Source: an uncultured Bacteroidota bacterium (GTDB taxonomy: Bacteria; Bacteroidota; Bacteroidia; Chitinophagales; Chitinophagaceae). From it: DNA of 64,000 nt. This document shows, one piece after another, positions 1 to 8,460 of the stretch (positions within the stretch are counted from its first letter, which is position 1; each line of letters starts with the position of its first letter). The notes under the pieces were generated by a model. It saw nothing but the letters and a program-made list of their open reading frames with translations. It made no database searches and had not been told where the DNA came from. The translations under genes and the position numbers were made by a program. Location of the stretch: the NCBI GenBank assembly GCA_937928385.1, contig CALEZD010000108.1, positions 65,736 through 129,735 on the forward strand, in the 5' to 3' direction.

Positions 1-34
1 GAATGTCATTCTTCTGCTGTATTGTATTTTGAGC

Positions 35-65
35 TGTAGCGCTGTAGCGGGCGCTACACGCTACA
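35..65. repeat. Palindromic repeat, copy 1
   Basis: Two direct TGTAGCG(C) units are followed, after one base, by two inverted (G)CGCTACA units, so the strand can fold into a long hairpin. It is the first of six related copies in the first 14.3 kb and lies about 100 bases before the DUF3987 gene. There is no T-run beside it, so it does not look like an ordinary terminator. Confidence 0.85.
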
Positions 66-167
66 ATAACCAGCAATAAAATATCTTAATGAACATTTTT
101 TGTTATTAACAGTAATTGTTGTAATATTGCCATTGTAACTATTGTATCACCTAAAAATAAAAACACC

Positions 168-1619
168 ATGTTACCGCAAAAGAATGAAGCCGCCGCCAAA
201 CCCTTATCAGAGCAGGATTGGTTCAACGACCTGTACGAAGCCTCTAAAGAACGCAAAAAGCAGGAAAAACAAATTCCCCTGCCACCGCCCGATGATGAAT
301 GTGATAATGGCTACCGCTGTTTTTCCAATCACCTGTTCAATGCGCTGCCCGGTATGCTGCGCGAGCCTGCCAACCGCTTTACCGACCTGCAGGAGCGGGA
401 GCTGTTCCTGGTTGGGGCGCTGGGTGTGGTAAGCGGAATGCTGCCCAACTATATAGGCAACTACTTTGGCAGCAGCACAGGCACTAATTTGTATTGCTTT
501 ATAGCCGGCAACTACGGTGCAGGAAAGGGCGCACTGAAATGGGCCCGCATGCTGGGCGAAATAACCCACCTGAACCGACTGGACGAAGCCCGTGTGGAGG
601 ACGAACAATACAGGCTGGATAAAGTGCATTATAATAAGCAACTGACATTGTTCAACAAGGGCAAGCTGGCAGAAGCACCGCAGGAGCCTCGCCCACCCCG
701 CCACCTGAAACTCTTTATACCCGCCAACACTACCAAAACCGCCGTAATGCAACTGCTGGAAGAGAACGACGGCAACGGCATTATATTCGAGACAGAGGGC
801 GATACCCTGGCCGATATGCTGCGGCAGGATTATGGCAACTTCAGCGATATACTGCGCAAGGCCTACCACCACGAGCCGCTGAGCTTCTTCCGCCGGGCGA
901 ATAATGAAGATGTGAGTGTGGAGAATCCCGCATTGTCGGTGGTGCTGTCGGGCACTTACGACCAACTGGTGAAACTGATACCGAGTATTGACAATGGGTT
1001 GTACAGCCGTTTCATGTTCTACATGCTGCATGGCAACGAGGAATTCCGCAACCCCTTCGACCGCAACGATTTCACCCTGGCGCTGAACATGGAAAGATAT
1101 GCATCGAAATACGCCGAGCTGTACAAGGTGCTGAAAGCAGTGCCCGCGCATAAACAATTTGTAATGACAGAGCAGCAGGAAGCATTATTCAACAGGCATT
1201 TCAAGTATGTAAAAGACTGGACACGGGAGCACGTAAGTGCCGACCTGGATGGCAGTGTGAACCGTATGGCCGTGATGGCCTACCGCATAGCTATGATACT
1301 GACCATAGTACGGCATTTTGAAGCCAATCCCCAACTGCCCGCACCTGCGTTGACCTGCACCGACACTGACCTGCAAAGCGCATTGGCTATAATAGATGTA
1401 CTGAGCTACAATGCTATAGATGTATATAAATACCTGGAAAAACACGGCATAAAGCGGGCCACTAACCAGAAACAGGAAGCTAACGACGATGAGCGTACAC
1501 TCTGCTGCCGCTACAAGCAGCAAGGCATGAGCCTGCGCAAGATAGCCGCAGAGGTATTCGGCAATGTCAATGCACATACTAAAGTAAAGAGGATACTAAA
1601 AGACTACGGCCTGGAGTGA
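168..1619 (+). CDS. DUF3987 family ATPase-like protein
   Basis: This 483-residue protein resembles the DUF3987 (YfjI-like) family, which is related to primase-helicase proteins of mobile elements and has no settled function. A P-loop-like stretch GNYGAGKG lies at residues 114-121. It ends in G where S or T is usual, so nucleotide binding may be altered. The acidic stretch IIFETEGD further on fits a Walker B element. The last 45 residues (around MSLRKIAAEVF and VKRILKDYG) look like a helix-turn-helix. There is no partner primase, integrase or relaxase beside it. A palindromic repeat precedes it and another begins five bases after its stop. The ATG at 168 was chosen because it opens the conserved frame. 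Family call is fairly sure; function unknown. Confidence 0.75.
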   Translation: MLPQKNEAAAKPLSEQDWFNDLYEASKERKKQEKQIPLPPPDDECDNGYRCFSNHLFNALPGMLREPANRFTDLQERELFLVGALGVVSGMLPNYIGNYFGSSTGTNLYCFIAGNYGAGKGALKWARMLGEITHLNRLDEARVEDEQYRLDKVHYNKQLTLFNKGKLAEAPQEPRPPRHLKLFIPANTTKTAVMQLLEENDGNGIIFETEGDTLADMLRQDYGNFSDILRKAYHHEPLSFFRRANNEDVSVENPALSVVLSGTYDQLVKLIPSIDNGLYSRFMFYMLHGNEEFRNPFDRNDFTLALNMERYASKYAELYKVLKAVPAHKQFVMTEQQEALFNRHFKYVKDWTREHVSADLDGSVNRMAVMAYRIAMILTIVRHFEANPQLPAPALTCTDTDLQSALAIIDVLSYNAIDVYKYLEKHGIKRATNQKQEANDDERTLCCRYKQQGMSLRKIAAEVFGNVNAHTKVKRILKDYGLE

Positions 1620-1624
1620 CCTGC

Positions 1625-1656
1625 TGTAGCGTGTAGCGTTGCGCTACAGCGCTACA
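1625..1656. repeat. Palindromic repeat, copy 2
   Basis: A 32-base element of two direct TGTAGCG units, TT, then two inverted GCGCTACA units. It is identical to the copy at 5588-5619 and begins five bases after the DUF3987 stop codon. It is followed to about 1740 by an AT-rich tract of degenerate CCCATTA/TTATTACC-like units, similar to the tract following copy 3. Confidence 0.9.
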
Positions 1657-1805
1657 CTCGATGTCACGTACCCAATGAATCCATTATCGCATTGCCGCAT
1701 TGTCCCATTAGGATATTACCCCATTAACTTATTACCCCACCACTGACAATCATCATAACATTATGCGCAGGTATTTGTTATTTTTATAGAATATAAACAG
1801 CGCTT

Positions 1806-2576
1806 ATGCAGTTACCTAAGTCACTACAGGCATTTTTGCAGGAGGCGGGCAACCTGGCGGCATTCACTGGCAGGTTCTTCCGCGAAGCCTTCAGGCCCCG
1901 GTACGAGTGGCGCGAGTTTATCAGGCAATGTTTTATCATTGGTTATAAATCGCTGCCGCTGATAGGCGTTACGGGTTTCATCATGGGGCTGGTGCTTACC
2001 ATGCAGTTGCGCCCTTCGCTGGTAGATTATGGTGTGGAGGCACAACTGCCCGCTATGGTCAGCCTGGCTATTATACGCGAGATAGGCCCTGTGATTACAG
2101 CATTGATATTTGCAGGTAAGATAGGCTCCAGCATTGGTGCCGAGCTGGGCTCTATGAAAGTGACCGAACAAATAGACGCTATGGAAGTATCCGGCACCAA
2201 CCCTTTTAAATATTTAGTAGTAACCCGCGTGGCCGCCGCTACGCTCATGCTGCCTGTGCTGGTGATATTGTCCGATGCCATATCTATATACGGTGGCTAC
2301 CTGGGTGTAAATATCAAGGCCAATACAAGTTGGAGCCTGTTCATCATGCAGGTGTTTGATATACTCGACTTCAGCGATGTAATACCTGCAGTAGTCAAGA
2401 CCTTCTTCTTTGGTTTTGCCGTGGGTATTATCGGTTGTTACAAAGGATATAATTCTAAAAAAGGAACAGAAGGCGTAGGTGCTTCGGCCAATACAGCCGT
2501 GGTACTGTCTTCGCTGGTCGTATTTATTATAGACCTGCTGGCAGTACAGGTAACCGACCTGCTGGGACTTAACTGA
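1806..2576 (+). CDS. mlaE: MlaE-type ABC transporter permease
   Basis: A 256-residue integral membrane protein of the MlaE family, the permease of the Mla system that moves phospholipids between inner and outer membranes. The conserved core EIGPVITALIFAGKIGSSIG followed by GSMKVTEQIDAMEV is plain in the middle, with hydrophobic segments on both sides and a hydrophobic C-terminus (VVFIIDLLAVQ). Length is normal for the family. It is the first gene of a tight operon with the ATPase two bases downstream and the MCE-domain protein after that, which makes the call firm. The periplasmic MlaB/MlaC partners are not present here, as is common outside Proteobacteria. Confidence 0.93.
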   Translation: MQLPKSLQAFLQEAGNLAAFTGRFFREAFRPRYEWREFIRQCFIIGYKSLPLIGVTGFIMGLVLTMQLRPSLVDYGVEAQLPAMVSLAIIREIGPVITALIFAGKIGSSIGAELGSMKVTEQIDAMEVSGTNPFKYLVVTRVAAATLMLPVLVILSDAISIYGGYLGVNIKANTSWSLFIMQVFDILDFSDVIPAVVKTFFFGFAVGIIGCYKGYNSKKGTEGVGASANTAVVLSSLVVFIIDLLAVQVTDLLGLN

Positions 2577-2578
2577 TA

Positions 2579-3352
2579 ATGAAAGGACAGGAACAGTCAT
2601 ATCAATCAACCCAACCAACACCGCAGGATGTGGTGCTGGACATTCGCGATTTGCATATAGCTTTCGGCAGCAATGTGGTGCTCGATGGCTTTGACCTGCA
2701 ACTGCACAAGGGCGAAAGCAAAGTAGTGCTGGGCAGGTCGGGCTCCGGAAAATCTGTATTGATAAAATGCATCATCGGCCTGCTGAAGCCCGACTCGGGC
2801 AGCATCACCGTGATGGGCAAAGACATGCTGGCTGTAGACCACGAAGAACTGGATAAAATGCGCATGCGTATCGGCTTCCTCTTCCAGAGCAACGCCCTGT
2901 ACGACTCTATGACCGTGCGGGAGAACCTGGAATTTCCCATGCGCAGGCACCATATAGACCTGGCCGACCAGAGCGCGGAACAACGCATAATAGAAGCACT
3001 GGAAAATGTAGGGCTGGAACATACCATTGATATGATGCCCGTAGAACTGTCTGGAGGTATGAAAAAACGCATAGCCCTGGCGCGCACGCTGATATTGAAG
3101 CCCGACATTATCCTCTATGATGAACCTACATCGGGCCTCGACCCGGTGACATCGAGGGAGATAGCGCACCTCATCACAGAAGTGCAAAAGAAATATAAAA
3201 CATCATCTATAGTCATCTCTCACGACATGAGTTGTGTACATACCGTAGCAGACAAAATAGCCGTACTGCTGGATGGGAAAAAACGCGCAGAGGGCACCTA
3301 CGACGAGCTGGCTAAGAGCGATATAAAAGAAGTACAAGAATTTTTTGAATAA
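2579..3352 (+). CDS. mlaF: MlaF-type ABC transporter ATPase
   Basis: A 257-residue cytoplasmic ATPase that powers the MlaE permease. Walker A is GRSGSGKS at residues 52-59, the ABC signature is LSGGMKKR, and Walker B with the catalytic Glu is IILYDEPTSGLD, followed by the switch His in VISHDMS. All catalytic elements are intact. The start lies two bases after the mlaE stop and the stop lies six bases before the MCE gene, so the three are almost certainly co-transcribed. The acidic end (IKEVQEFFE) is typical for Mla ATPases. Confidence 0.94.
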   Translation: MKGQEQSYQSTQPTPQDVVLDIRDLHIAFGSNVVLDGFDLQLHKGESKVVLGRSGSGKSVLIKCIIGLLKPDSGSITVMGKDMLAVDHEELDKMRMRIGFLFQSNALYDSMTVRENLEFPMRRHHIDLADQSAEQRIIEALENVGLEHTIDMMPVELSGGMKKRIALARTLILKPDIILYDEPTSGLDPVTSREIAHLITEVQKKYKTSSIVISHDMSCVHTVADKIAVLLDGKKRAEGTYDELAKSDIKEVQEFFE

Positions 3353-3358
3353 ACGATT

Positions 3359-4324
3359 ATGGCAAAGGATACTGGTAACAATATAAAACTGGGGGTATTT
3401 GTAATAGCAGGCCTGCTGCTGCTGGTAACAGGGCTGTACATCATTGGCAAGAACCATAGCCTGTTTGGTGCTAAGTTTGAGTTGAAGGCGAGGTTCAGCA
3501 ATGTAAGCGGGCTGGTGCCGGGCAATAATGTGCGCTTCTCGGGCATACAGGCCGGTACAGTCAAAAGCCTGGAGATTATCAACGATACCACAATAGAGGT
3601 GGTCTTCCTGATAGATAAAAAGACAAGAGATTATATCCGCAAGAATGCTATTGTGTCTATAGGCACCGAAGGGCTGATGGGCAACAAAGTGGTGAACATA
3701 TACCCCGGCAAAGGCGAAGCCGAAATGGCTGAAGAAGGCGATATGCTGGCGGTAAAACCCATAGCAGATATGGAAGATGCTATGGAAACACTCTACACCA
3801 CCAACGATAATGTACGCCGCATATCGGAACAACTTTTGAATACGATGGAGCGCATCAACAGCAGCCCCGCACTATGGGGCTTACTGGAGGACTCTACCCT
3901 GCCCGTACACCTGCGTGTATCATTGGTCAATATCCGCAAGGCCTCCAACGATATATCGGGCGCTGCCGCCGACCTGGATGAAATGGTAAAAGGTGTAGCA
4001 CAGGGCGAAGGCGTGGCAGGCCTGTTGCTGAAAGACACATCCGCCAAAAGAAGTTTATCTACCGCCATACTAAATATTCAAAACGCATCTGCCGAAGCCG
4101 GGCAACTGGTAACAAGGCTGGACAAAATGGTGATGGATATAGAAAGCGGGCGGGATAGCAGTATGGCGGGGCTGATACTGGGCGATACATCAGTGGTCGG
4201 TTCCATCAACAGGTCGTTGTCTAATATAGAAACAGGTACAGCGTCCTTTAGCGAGAACATGGAAGCCCTTAAACATAATTTCCTGTTCAGGGGTTATTTC
4301 AGAAAGAAGGAGAAAAATAAATAG
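3359..4324 (+). CDS. mlaD: MCE-domain substrate-binding protein MlaD
   Basis: A 321-residue protein with one N-terminal membrane helix (residues about 10-28, LGVFVIAGLLLLVTGLYIIG) followed by an MCE domain (about residues 37-120, with FSNVSGLVPGNNVRFSGIQAG). MCE proteins form hexameric periplasmic rings that bind lipids for the MlaEF transporter. The C-terminal half is helical and rich in SLxNI/SIxNIE patterns, which fits a coiled-coil or tube-like extension. Its stop codon shares a base with the GTG start of the next gene, so translation is likely coupled to the phospholipase D gene. Confidence 0.9.
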   Translation: MAKDTGNNIKLGVFVIAGLLLLVTGLYIIGKNHSLFGAKFELKARFSNVSGLVPGNNVRFSGIQAGTVKSLEIINDTTIEVVFLIDKKTRDYIRKNAIVSIGTEGLMGNKVVNIYPGKGEAEMAEEGDMLAVKPIADMEDAMETLYTTNDNVRRISEQLLNTMERINSSPALWGLLEDSTLPVHLRVSLVNIRKASNDISGAAADLDEMVKGVAQGEGVAGLLLKDTSAKRSLSTAILNIQNASAEAGQLVTRLDKMVMDIESGRDSSMAGLILGDTSVVGSINRSLSNIETGTASFSENMEALKHNFLFRGYFRKKEKNK

Positions 4325-5529
4325 TGCGCCGCAAAAAAGATATATATACTGATAAGAACAAAGTACAACTGGTACAGGGTGGGCAGGAATACTTTGCCCT
4401 GCTGGAGCAACTGGTAGACAAGGCGCAACATTCAGTTTATATATTGGTATATATCTTCGACGACGACCACACCGGAACACAAATAGCCGATGCACTGAAG
4501 CGGGCTGCCGAAAGAGGCGTAAAGGTGTACCTGCTGGTAGATGGCTACGGTGCCCGTATGACCAAACATTTTATCCTGGAATTAAAAACAGCCGGTGTAA
4601 AGTTCCGCCGGTTCAACCCCCTGTTCAGGAGCAAGCATTTTTACATTGGCCGGCGTATGCACATCAAGCTGGTAGTAACAGATGCCACTTATGCGCTGGT
4701 GGGTGGCCGCAATATAGCCGACTATTACAACGACCTGCCCGGCCGCCCCGCATGGCTCGACCTGGCATTGTACATAGAAGGTGAAACCGTGCCTGCCCTG
4801 GAAACTGCCTGCACTCGCGGTTGGAACAGTATGCTGGAGCCCGCAGGCAGGGCAAAGGCCACAGCACAGGCCGAGGCGGCACGACGCATAGGGGCATTAC
4901 ACATTCATAATACCTGCCGTGTAGCTGTGCGCCGTAACGACTGGGTAAGGGCTAAAACAGAAATACTGTCCAGCTATTATAACATGTTTCGCACGGCTAA
5001 GGAGGAGATAGTGATACTGGGCAGTTATTTTCTGCCGGGGTATAAAATGAGGCAGTACATGGAGAAAGCAGCTGAGCGCGGCGTACGCATCAAAGTAGTG
5101 GTAACGGGTGTGTCGGATATACTGATGGCCAAATATGCAGAGCGCTACCTGTATAAATGGATGCTGCGCAAAAACATAGAAGTATATGAATATACCCGCA
5201 ACGTACTGCATGCCAAAGCCGCCGTAGCCGACTATAGCCGGATGACCATCGGTTCTTTCAACGTCAACAACCTGAGCGCGCATGTAAGTATCGAGCTGAA
5301 TGTAGATGTGGACAATAAACCTTTTGTAAGCGAAGTGCAGCAGCAGTTTAACCACATCATAGCCCAAGACTGTATGCAGATAACAGATGAATGGTACAGC
5401 AAATCATCCTTGCTGCGCAGGCTGATGGAACGCCTTGCCTACGAATTCCTGAGGCTGATGCTCTACATAACTACCTTTTATTACAAAAGCGAAAAACCAG
5501 CTGCTGAATCTGCTGAGTATAATTATTGA
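4324..5529 (+). CDS. cls: Phospholipase D-like, probable cardiolipin synthase
   Basis: A 401-residue protein with two HKD catalytic motifs: H113-K115-D120 in HIKLVVTDATYALVGGRN and H296-K298-D303 in HAKAAVADYSRMTIGSFN. Two such motifs define bacterial cardiolipin synthases and related phosphatidyltransferases. It lacks the two N-terminal membrane helices of ClsA, so it resembles the shorter ClsB type. It starts with GTG, overlapping the mlaD stop by one base. Its place as the fourth gene of an Mla operon suggests that lipid transport and remodelling are linked here, but that is inference. Whether it makes cardiolipin or hydrolyses phospholipid cannot be told from sequence. Confidence 0.85.
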   Translation: MRRKKDIYTDKNKVQLVQGGQEYFALLEQLVDKAQHSVYILVYIFDDDHTGTQIADALKRAAERGVKVYLLVDGYGARMTKHFILELKTAGVKFRRFNPLFRSKHFYIGRRMHIKLVVTDATYALVGGRNIADYYNDLPGRPAWLDLALYIEGETVPALETACTRGWNSMLEPAGRAKATAQAEAARRIGALHIHNTCRVAVRRNDWVRAKTEILSSYYNMFRTAKEEIVILGSYFLPGYKMRQYMEKAAERGVRIKVVVTGVSDILMAKYAERYLYKWMLRKNIEVYEYTRNVLHAKAAVADYSRMTIGSFNVNNLSAHVSIELNVDVDNKPFVSEVQQQFNHIIAQDCMQITDEWYSKSSLLRRLMERLAYEFLRLMLYITTFYYKSEKPAAESAEYNY

Positions 5530-5587
5530 TTGTCTGTTGTCCTGCACAGGACAGCAGGACAAGCTACAAGTACAGGAAACGTACATC

Positions 5588-5619
5588 TGTAGCGTGTAGC
5601 GTTGCGCTACAGCGCTACA
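5588..5619. repeat. Palindromic repeat, copy 3
   Basis: Identical over 32 bases to the copy at 1625-1656. It sits between the converging stops of the cardiolipin synthase-like gene and the formate dehydrogenase catalytic subunit. As no T-run follows, the hairpin alone would be a weak terminator. Confidence 0.9.
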
Positions 5620-5628
5620 ATGACATAT

Positions 5629-5665
5629 CCTATTAACCTATTACCTTATTAACCTATTAACCTAC
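5629..5665. repeat. Short tandem tract of CCTATTAAC units
   Basis: Four imperfect units of CCTATTAAC follow palindrome copy 3 and run into the end of the formate dehydrogenase gene. On the minus strand the last codons of that gene (GTA GGT TAA) are made of this repeat, so the tract supplies the stop codon. Confidence 0.75.
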
Positions 5666-8449
5666 ACCCCCATTCTTATACTTACCCTTGCTTTTCCTGA
5701 TGTTCACGGCTACCACTTTATACTCAGGGCAGAGAGCTTCTGTGTCGGATATGCTGGAGGTAATGTTGTTCAGCATAATCTCCGGGAAGTGGAAGGTGCT
5801 GCTCAATACACCGGGTTTCACCTCGTCGGTTATCCTTGCCTTGATGTCCACCTTGCCGCGGGCCGATTCTACACATACCATATCACCATCATTTATCAGG
5901 TGCTTGGCAGCATCTTCCGCACATATCAGCAGTACGTCTTCCGTCAGTATTTCCGCATTGGGGGTACGGCGTGTCATAGCGCCGCAGTTGTAATGCTCCA
6001 GTTCGCGGTTGGTAGTAATGATGTATGGGAATTGTTTGCCATTTTGTACGATTTCTTCGCTCTCTTTCCAGTCGCTGTACACAAATTTGCCCCTACCTCG
6101 CTTGAAAGTCTCTGTATGTAATATCTCCGTACCCTTACCATCTTTGGCTACCGGCCATTGTTTGCCGTTGTCGCCCAGTTCATCCCATTTCACACCTTCA
6201 AAGAAGGGTACAATCTGTGCAATTTCTTCCAGCACCCAGTTGGGGTCGTACACGGCGGGTTGCTTATAGCCCATGCGGTTCATAATGTCCACCATTATCT
6301 GTCCGTCCGACTTTGTACCTTCTATCGGGTCAACCACTTGCTGCACGCGTTGTATCCTGCGCTCACCATTGGTAAATGTTCCGCTCTTCTCCAGGAAGGA
6401 TGCTGCAGGTAAAATAACTGTAGCCAGTTTGGCGGTCTCCGTCATAAACAGTTCCTGCACCACAAACAGTTCCAGTTTGCTCAGCGAGTCCACCACGTAT
6501 TGTGTATTGGGGTCTGTCTGCGCCATGTCTTCGCCTATCACCCACATGGCTTTCAGTTTGTCCTGCTGCGCTGCCTCATACATCTGAGGTATTTTCCAAC
6601 CTATGTAGTTAGGCAGTTTGGCATTATAGAAGAGTTCGTATTTCTGGTGTATTTCCGGATTGGTTACATCGAGGTAACCCGCACCCTGGTGAGGCTGGCA
6701 ACCCATATCCGCCGCACCTTGCACATTGTTCTGCCCGCGCAGGGGGTTTACACCCACGCCACGGCGGCCTATGTTGCCGGTTATCATCGCCAGGTCTGCT
6801 ATCTGCATCACGGTAAACGTTCCCTGCGAATGCTCGGTAACACCCAGCCCGTGGAAGGACATGGCGTTAGGCGCACTTGCATAAGCCATAGCCGCTTTGC
6901 GTGCCAGTTCTTTATCCACACCTGTAATAGCGGAAAGCTCGTCCATGTTCAGCTTGAGTATATTGGCTTTGAAATCCTCGTAGCCCTCAGTACGTGCCTC
7001 AATAAATTCTTTTGCCTCCAGCCCCTCGCTGATGATATAGTACAGCAGCATGTTGAGCATAGCCACGTTAGTGCCCGGGCGCAACTGCAGGTGATAGGTG
7101 GCGTAGTTGGCCAGCTCTGTACGGCGTGGGTCAATTACTATGGTTGTTTTGCCACCTATGGCATGTTGCTTCAGTTTAGCGCCTGTTACCGGGTGTCCCG
7201 ATGTGGGGTTGGCACCGATGACCATGATACAATCTGTAAACTTCAGATCGATAATGGAGTTGGTAGCCGCACCTGTACCAAATGTGCGCTGCATGCCCAG
7301 TGCTGTTGGCGAGTGGCATACACGGGCGCAACTGTCAATATTATTAGTGCCTATCACCGCGCGGATGAACTTCTGCATCAGGTAGTTCTCCTCGTTGGTG
7401 CCGCGGGCCGATGATATACCGGCTATCGCGTCAGGGCCGTATTTATCTTTTATCTCTGTCAGCTTGTTGGCAATGAAGTCGTACGCTTCGTCCCAGGTAG
7501 CCTCTACAAATTCGCCGTTCTTTTTGATGAGTGGTGTACGCAGGCGGTCGGGGTGATTGTAGAAGGCGAATGCATAACGTCCTTTCAGGCAGGTATGGCC
7601 ACCGTTGGCCTCGGCCTCGTACGGCGCCTGTATCGATTTTACTTTACCGCCTTTCACAGCTACTTCCAGGTTGCAACCCACACCGCAGTAGGTACATACC
7701 GTACGTACTTTTTCGTCGTAGGCTGTAGATTTCGATTCGTACACATCGGATATGGCCGACGTAGGACATGCCTGCGCACATGCGCCGCAGCTCACACAGT
7801 CCGACTCGAAGAAGCTGACTTCCTGCCCCTTTACGATATGAGCATCAAAACCACGCCCCGCCATACTCAGCACGAATTGCCCCTGCACCTCATCGCAGGC
7901 ACGCACACAGCGCGAGCAGTTGATACATTTGGACATATCTGTCTTCATGTACGGGTGGCTCAGGTCTTTGGGCCGATCCAGGTGGTTTTTGCCTTCCGGG
8001 TAACGCACGTCGCGTATGCCTACCTGCGCGGCTACTGTCTGCAGTTCGCAGTTGTTGTTCACTTCGCAGGTCAGGCAGTCCAGCGGGTGGTCCGTCAGTA
8101 CCAGTTCCACTATATTCTTACGCAGGTCCAGTATACGCTGGCTATGCGGGTAGATATACATATTGGGCGACACAGGCGTGTGGCACGATGCCATAGCCTT
8201 ACTGCTGCCATTGGCTGTCAGGGCTACATCTACACTACACACGCGGCATGCCCCGAATGGTTTCAGGTTAGGCGCATCGCAGAGCGTAGGCACATAGTCT
8301 TCCCCAAAGTTCCTTTTCAGGAAAGACAGTATCGTTTCGCCCGCTTTCAGTTCATAAGCTACACCGTCTATATAGGCCACCTGTGCCGCTACTTTGTCGG
8401 TACTTTGTATGCCTCCCTGCGAAGGTTTTACATAATATTGTTTACTCAT
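5657..8449 (-). CDS. fdhA: Formate dehydrogenase catalytic subunit
   Basis: A 930-residue molybdopterin enzyme that oxidises formate to CO2. The N-terminal part is NuoG-like: a [2Fe-2S] domain (C57, C68, C71, C89), a His/Cys [4Fe-4S] segment (DHPLDCLTCEVNNNCELQ), and two ferredoxin clusters (CINCSRCVRAC, CVSCGACAQAC). The molybdopterin domain starts with the [4Fe-4S] site CTYCGVGC (from C252). The active-site residue is cysteine C378 in ARVCHSPT, so this is not a selenoprotein. It begins 11 bases after the NuoE-NuoF fusion gene, which supplies the NAD and FMN site. There is no membrane subunit nearby, so the enzyme is probably a soluble NAD-dependent complex. Mo versus W cannot be decided. 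Confidence 0.93.
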   Translation of the reverse strand: MSKQYYVKPSQGGIQSTDKVAAQVAYIDGVAYELKAGETILSFLKRNFGEDYVPTLCDAPNLKPFGACRVCSVDVALTANGSSKAMASCHTPVSPNMYIYPHSQRILDLRKNIVELVLTDHPLDCLTCEVNNNCELQTVAAQVGIRDVRYPEGKNHLDRPKDLSHPYMKTDMSKCINCSRCVRACDEVQGQFVLSMAGRGFDAHIVKGQEVSFFESDCVSCGACAQACPTSAISDVYESKSTAYDEKVRTVCTYCGVGCNLEVAVKGGKVKSIQAPYEAEANGGHTCLKGRYAFAFYNHPDRLRTPLIKKNGEFVEATWDEAYDFIANKLTEIKDKYGPDAIAGISSARGTNEENYLMQKFIRAVIGTNNIDSCARVCHSPTALGMQRTFGTGAATNSIIDLKFTDCIMVIGANPTSGHPVTGAKLKQHAIGGKTTIVIDPRRTELANYATYHLQLRPGTNVAMLNMLLYYIISEGLEAKEFIEARTEGYEDFKANILKLNMDELSAITGVDKELARKAAMAYASAPNAMSFHGLGVTEHSQGTFTVMQIADLAMITGNIGRRGVGVNPLRGQNNVQGAADMGCQPHQGAGYLDVTNPEIHQKYELFYNAKLPNYIGWKIPQMYEAAQQDKLKAMWVIGEDMAQTDPNTQYVVDSLSKLELFVVQELFMTETAKLATVILPAASFLEKSGTFTNGERRIQRVQQVVDPIEGTKSDGQIMVDIMNRMGYKQPAVYDPNWVLEEIAQIVPFFEGVKWDELGDNGKQWPVAKDGKGTEILHTETFKRGRGKFVYSDWKESEEIVQNGKQFPYIITTNRELEHYNCGAMTRRTPNAEILTEDVLLICAEDAAKHLINDGDMVCVESARGKVDIKARITDEVKPGVLSSTFHFPEIMLNNITSSISDTEALCPEYKVVAVNIRKSKGKYKNGGVG

Positions 8450-8460
8450 AACTATCAGTT

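Noticed and set aside
207..1157. Antisense open frame opposite the DUF3987 gene
   Set aside because: A shadow of the real gene; amino-acid make-up (H, Q, Y rich) is unlike a protein and no domain is visible.
5538..5562. Hairpin TTGTCCTGC/GCAGGACAA after the cardiolipin synthase-like gene as a terminator
   Set aside because: Pairing is good but no T-run follows on either strand, so it is not listed as a terminator.
5657..8449. Possible selenocysteine in the formate dehydrogenase active site
   Set aside because: The active-site codon at residue 378 encodes Cys (in RVCHSPT) and no in-frame TGA interrupts the gene.
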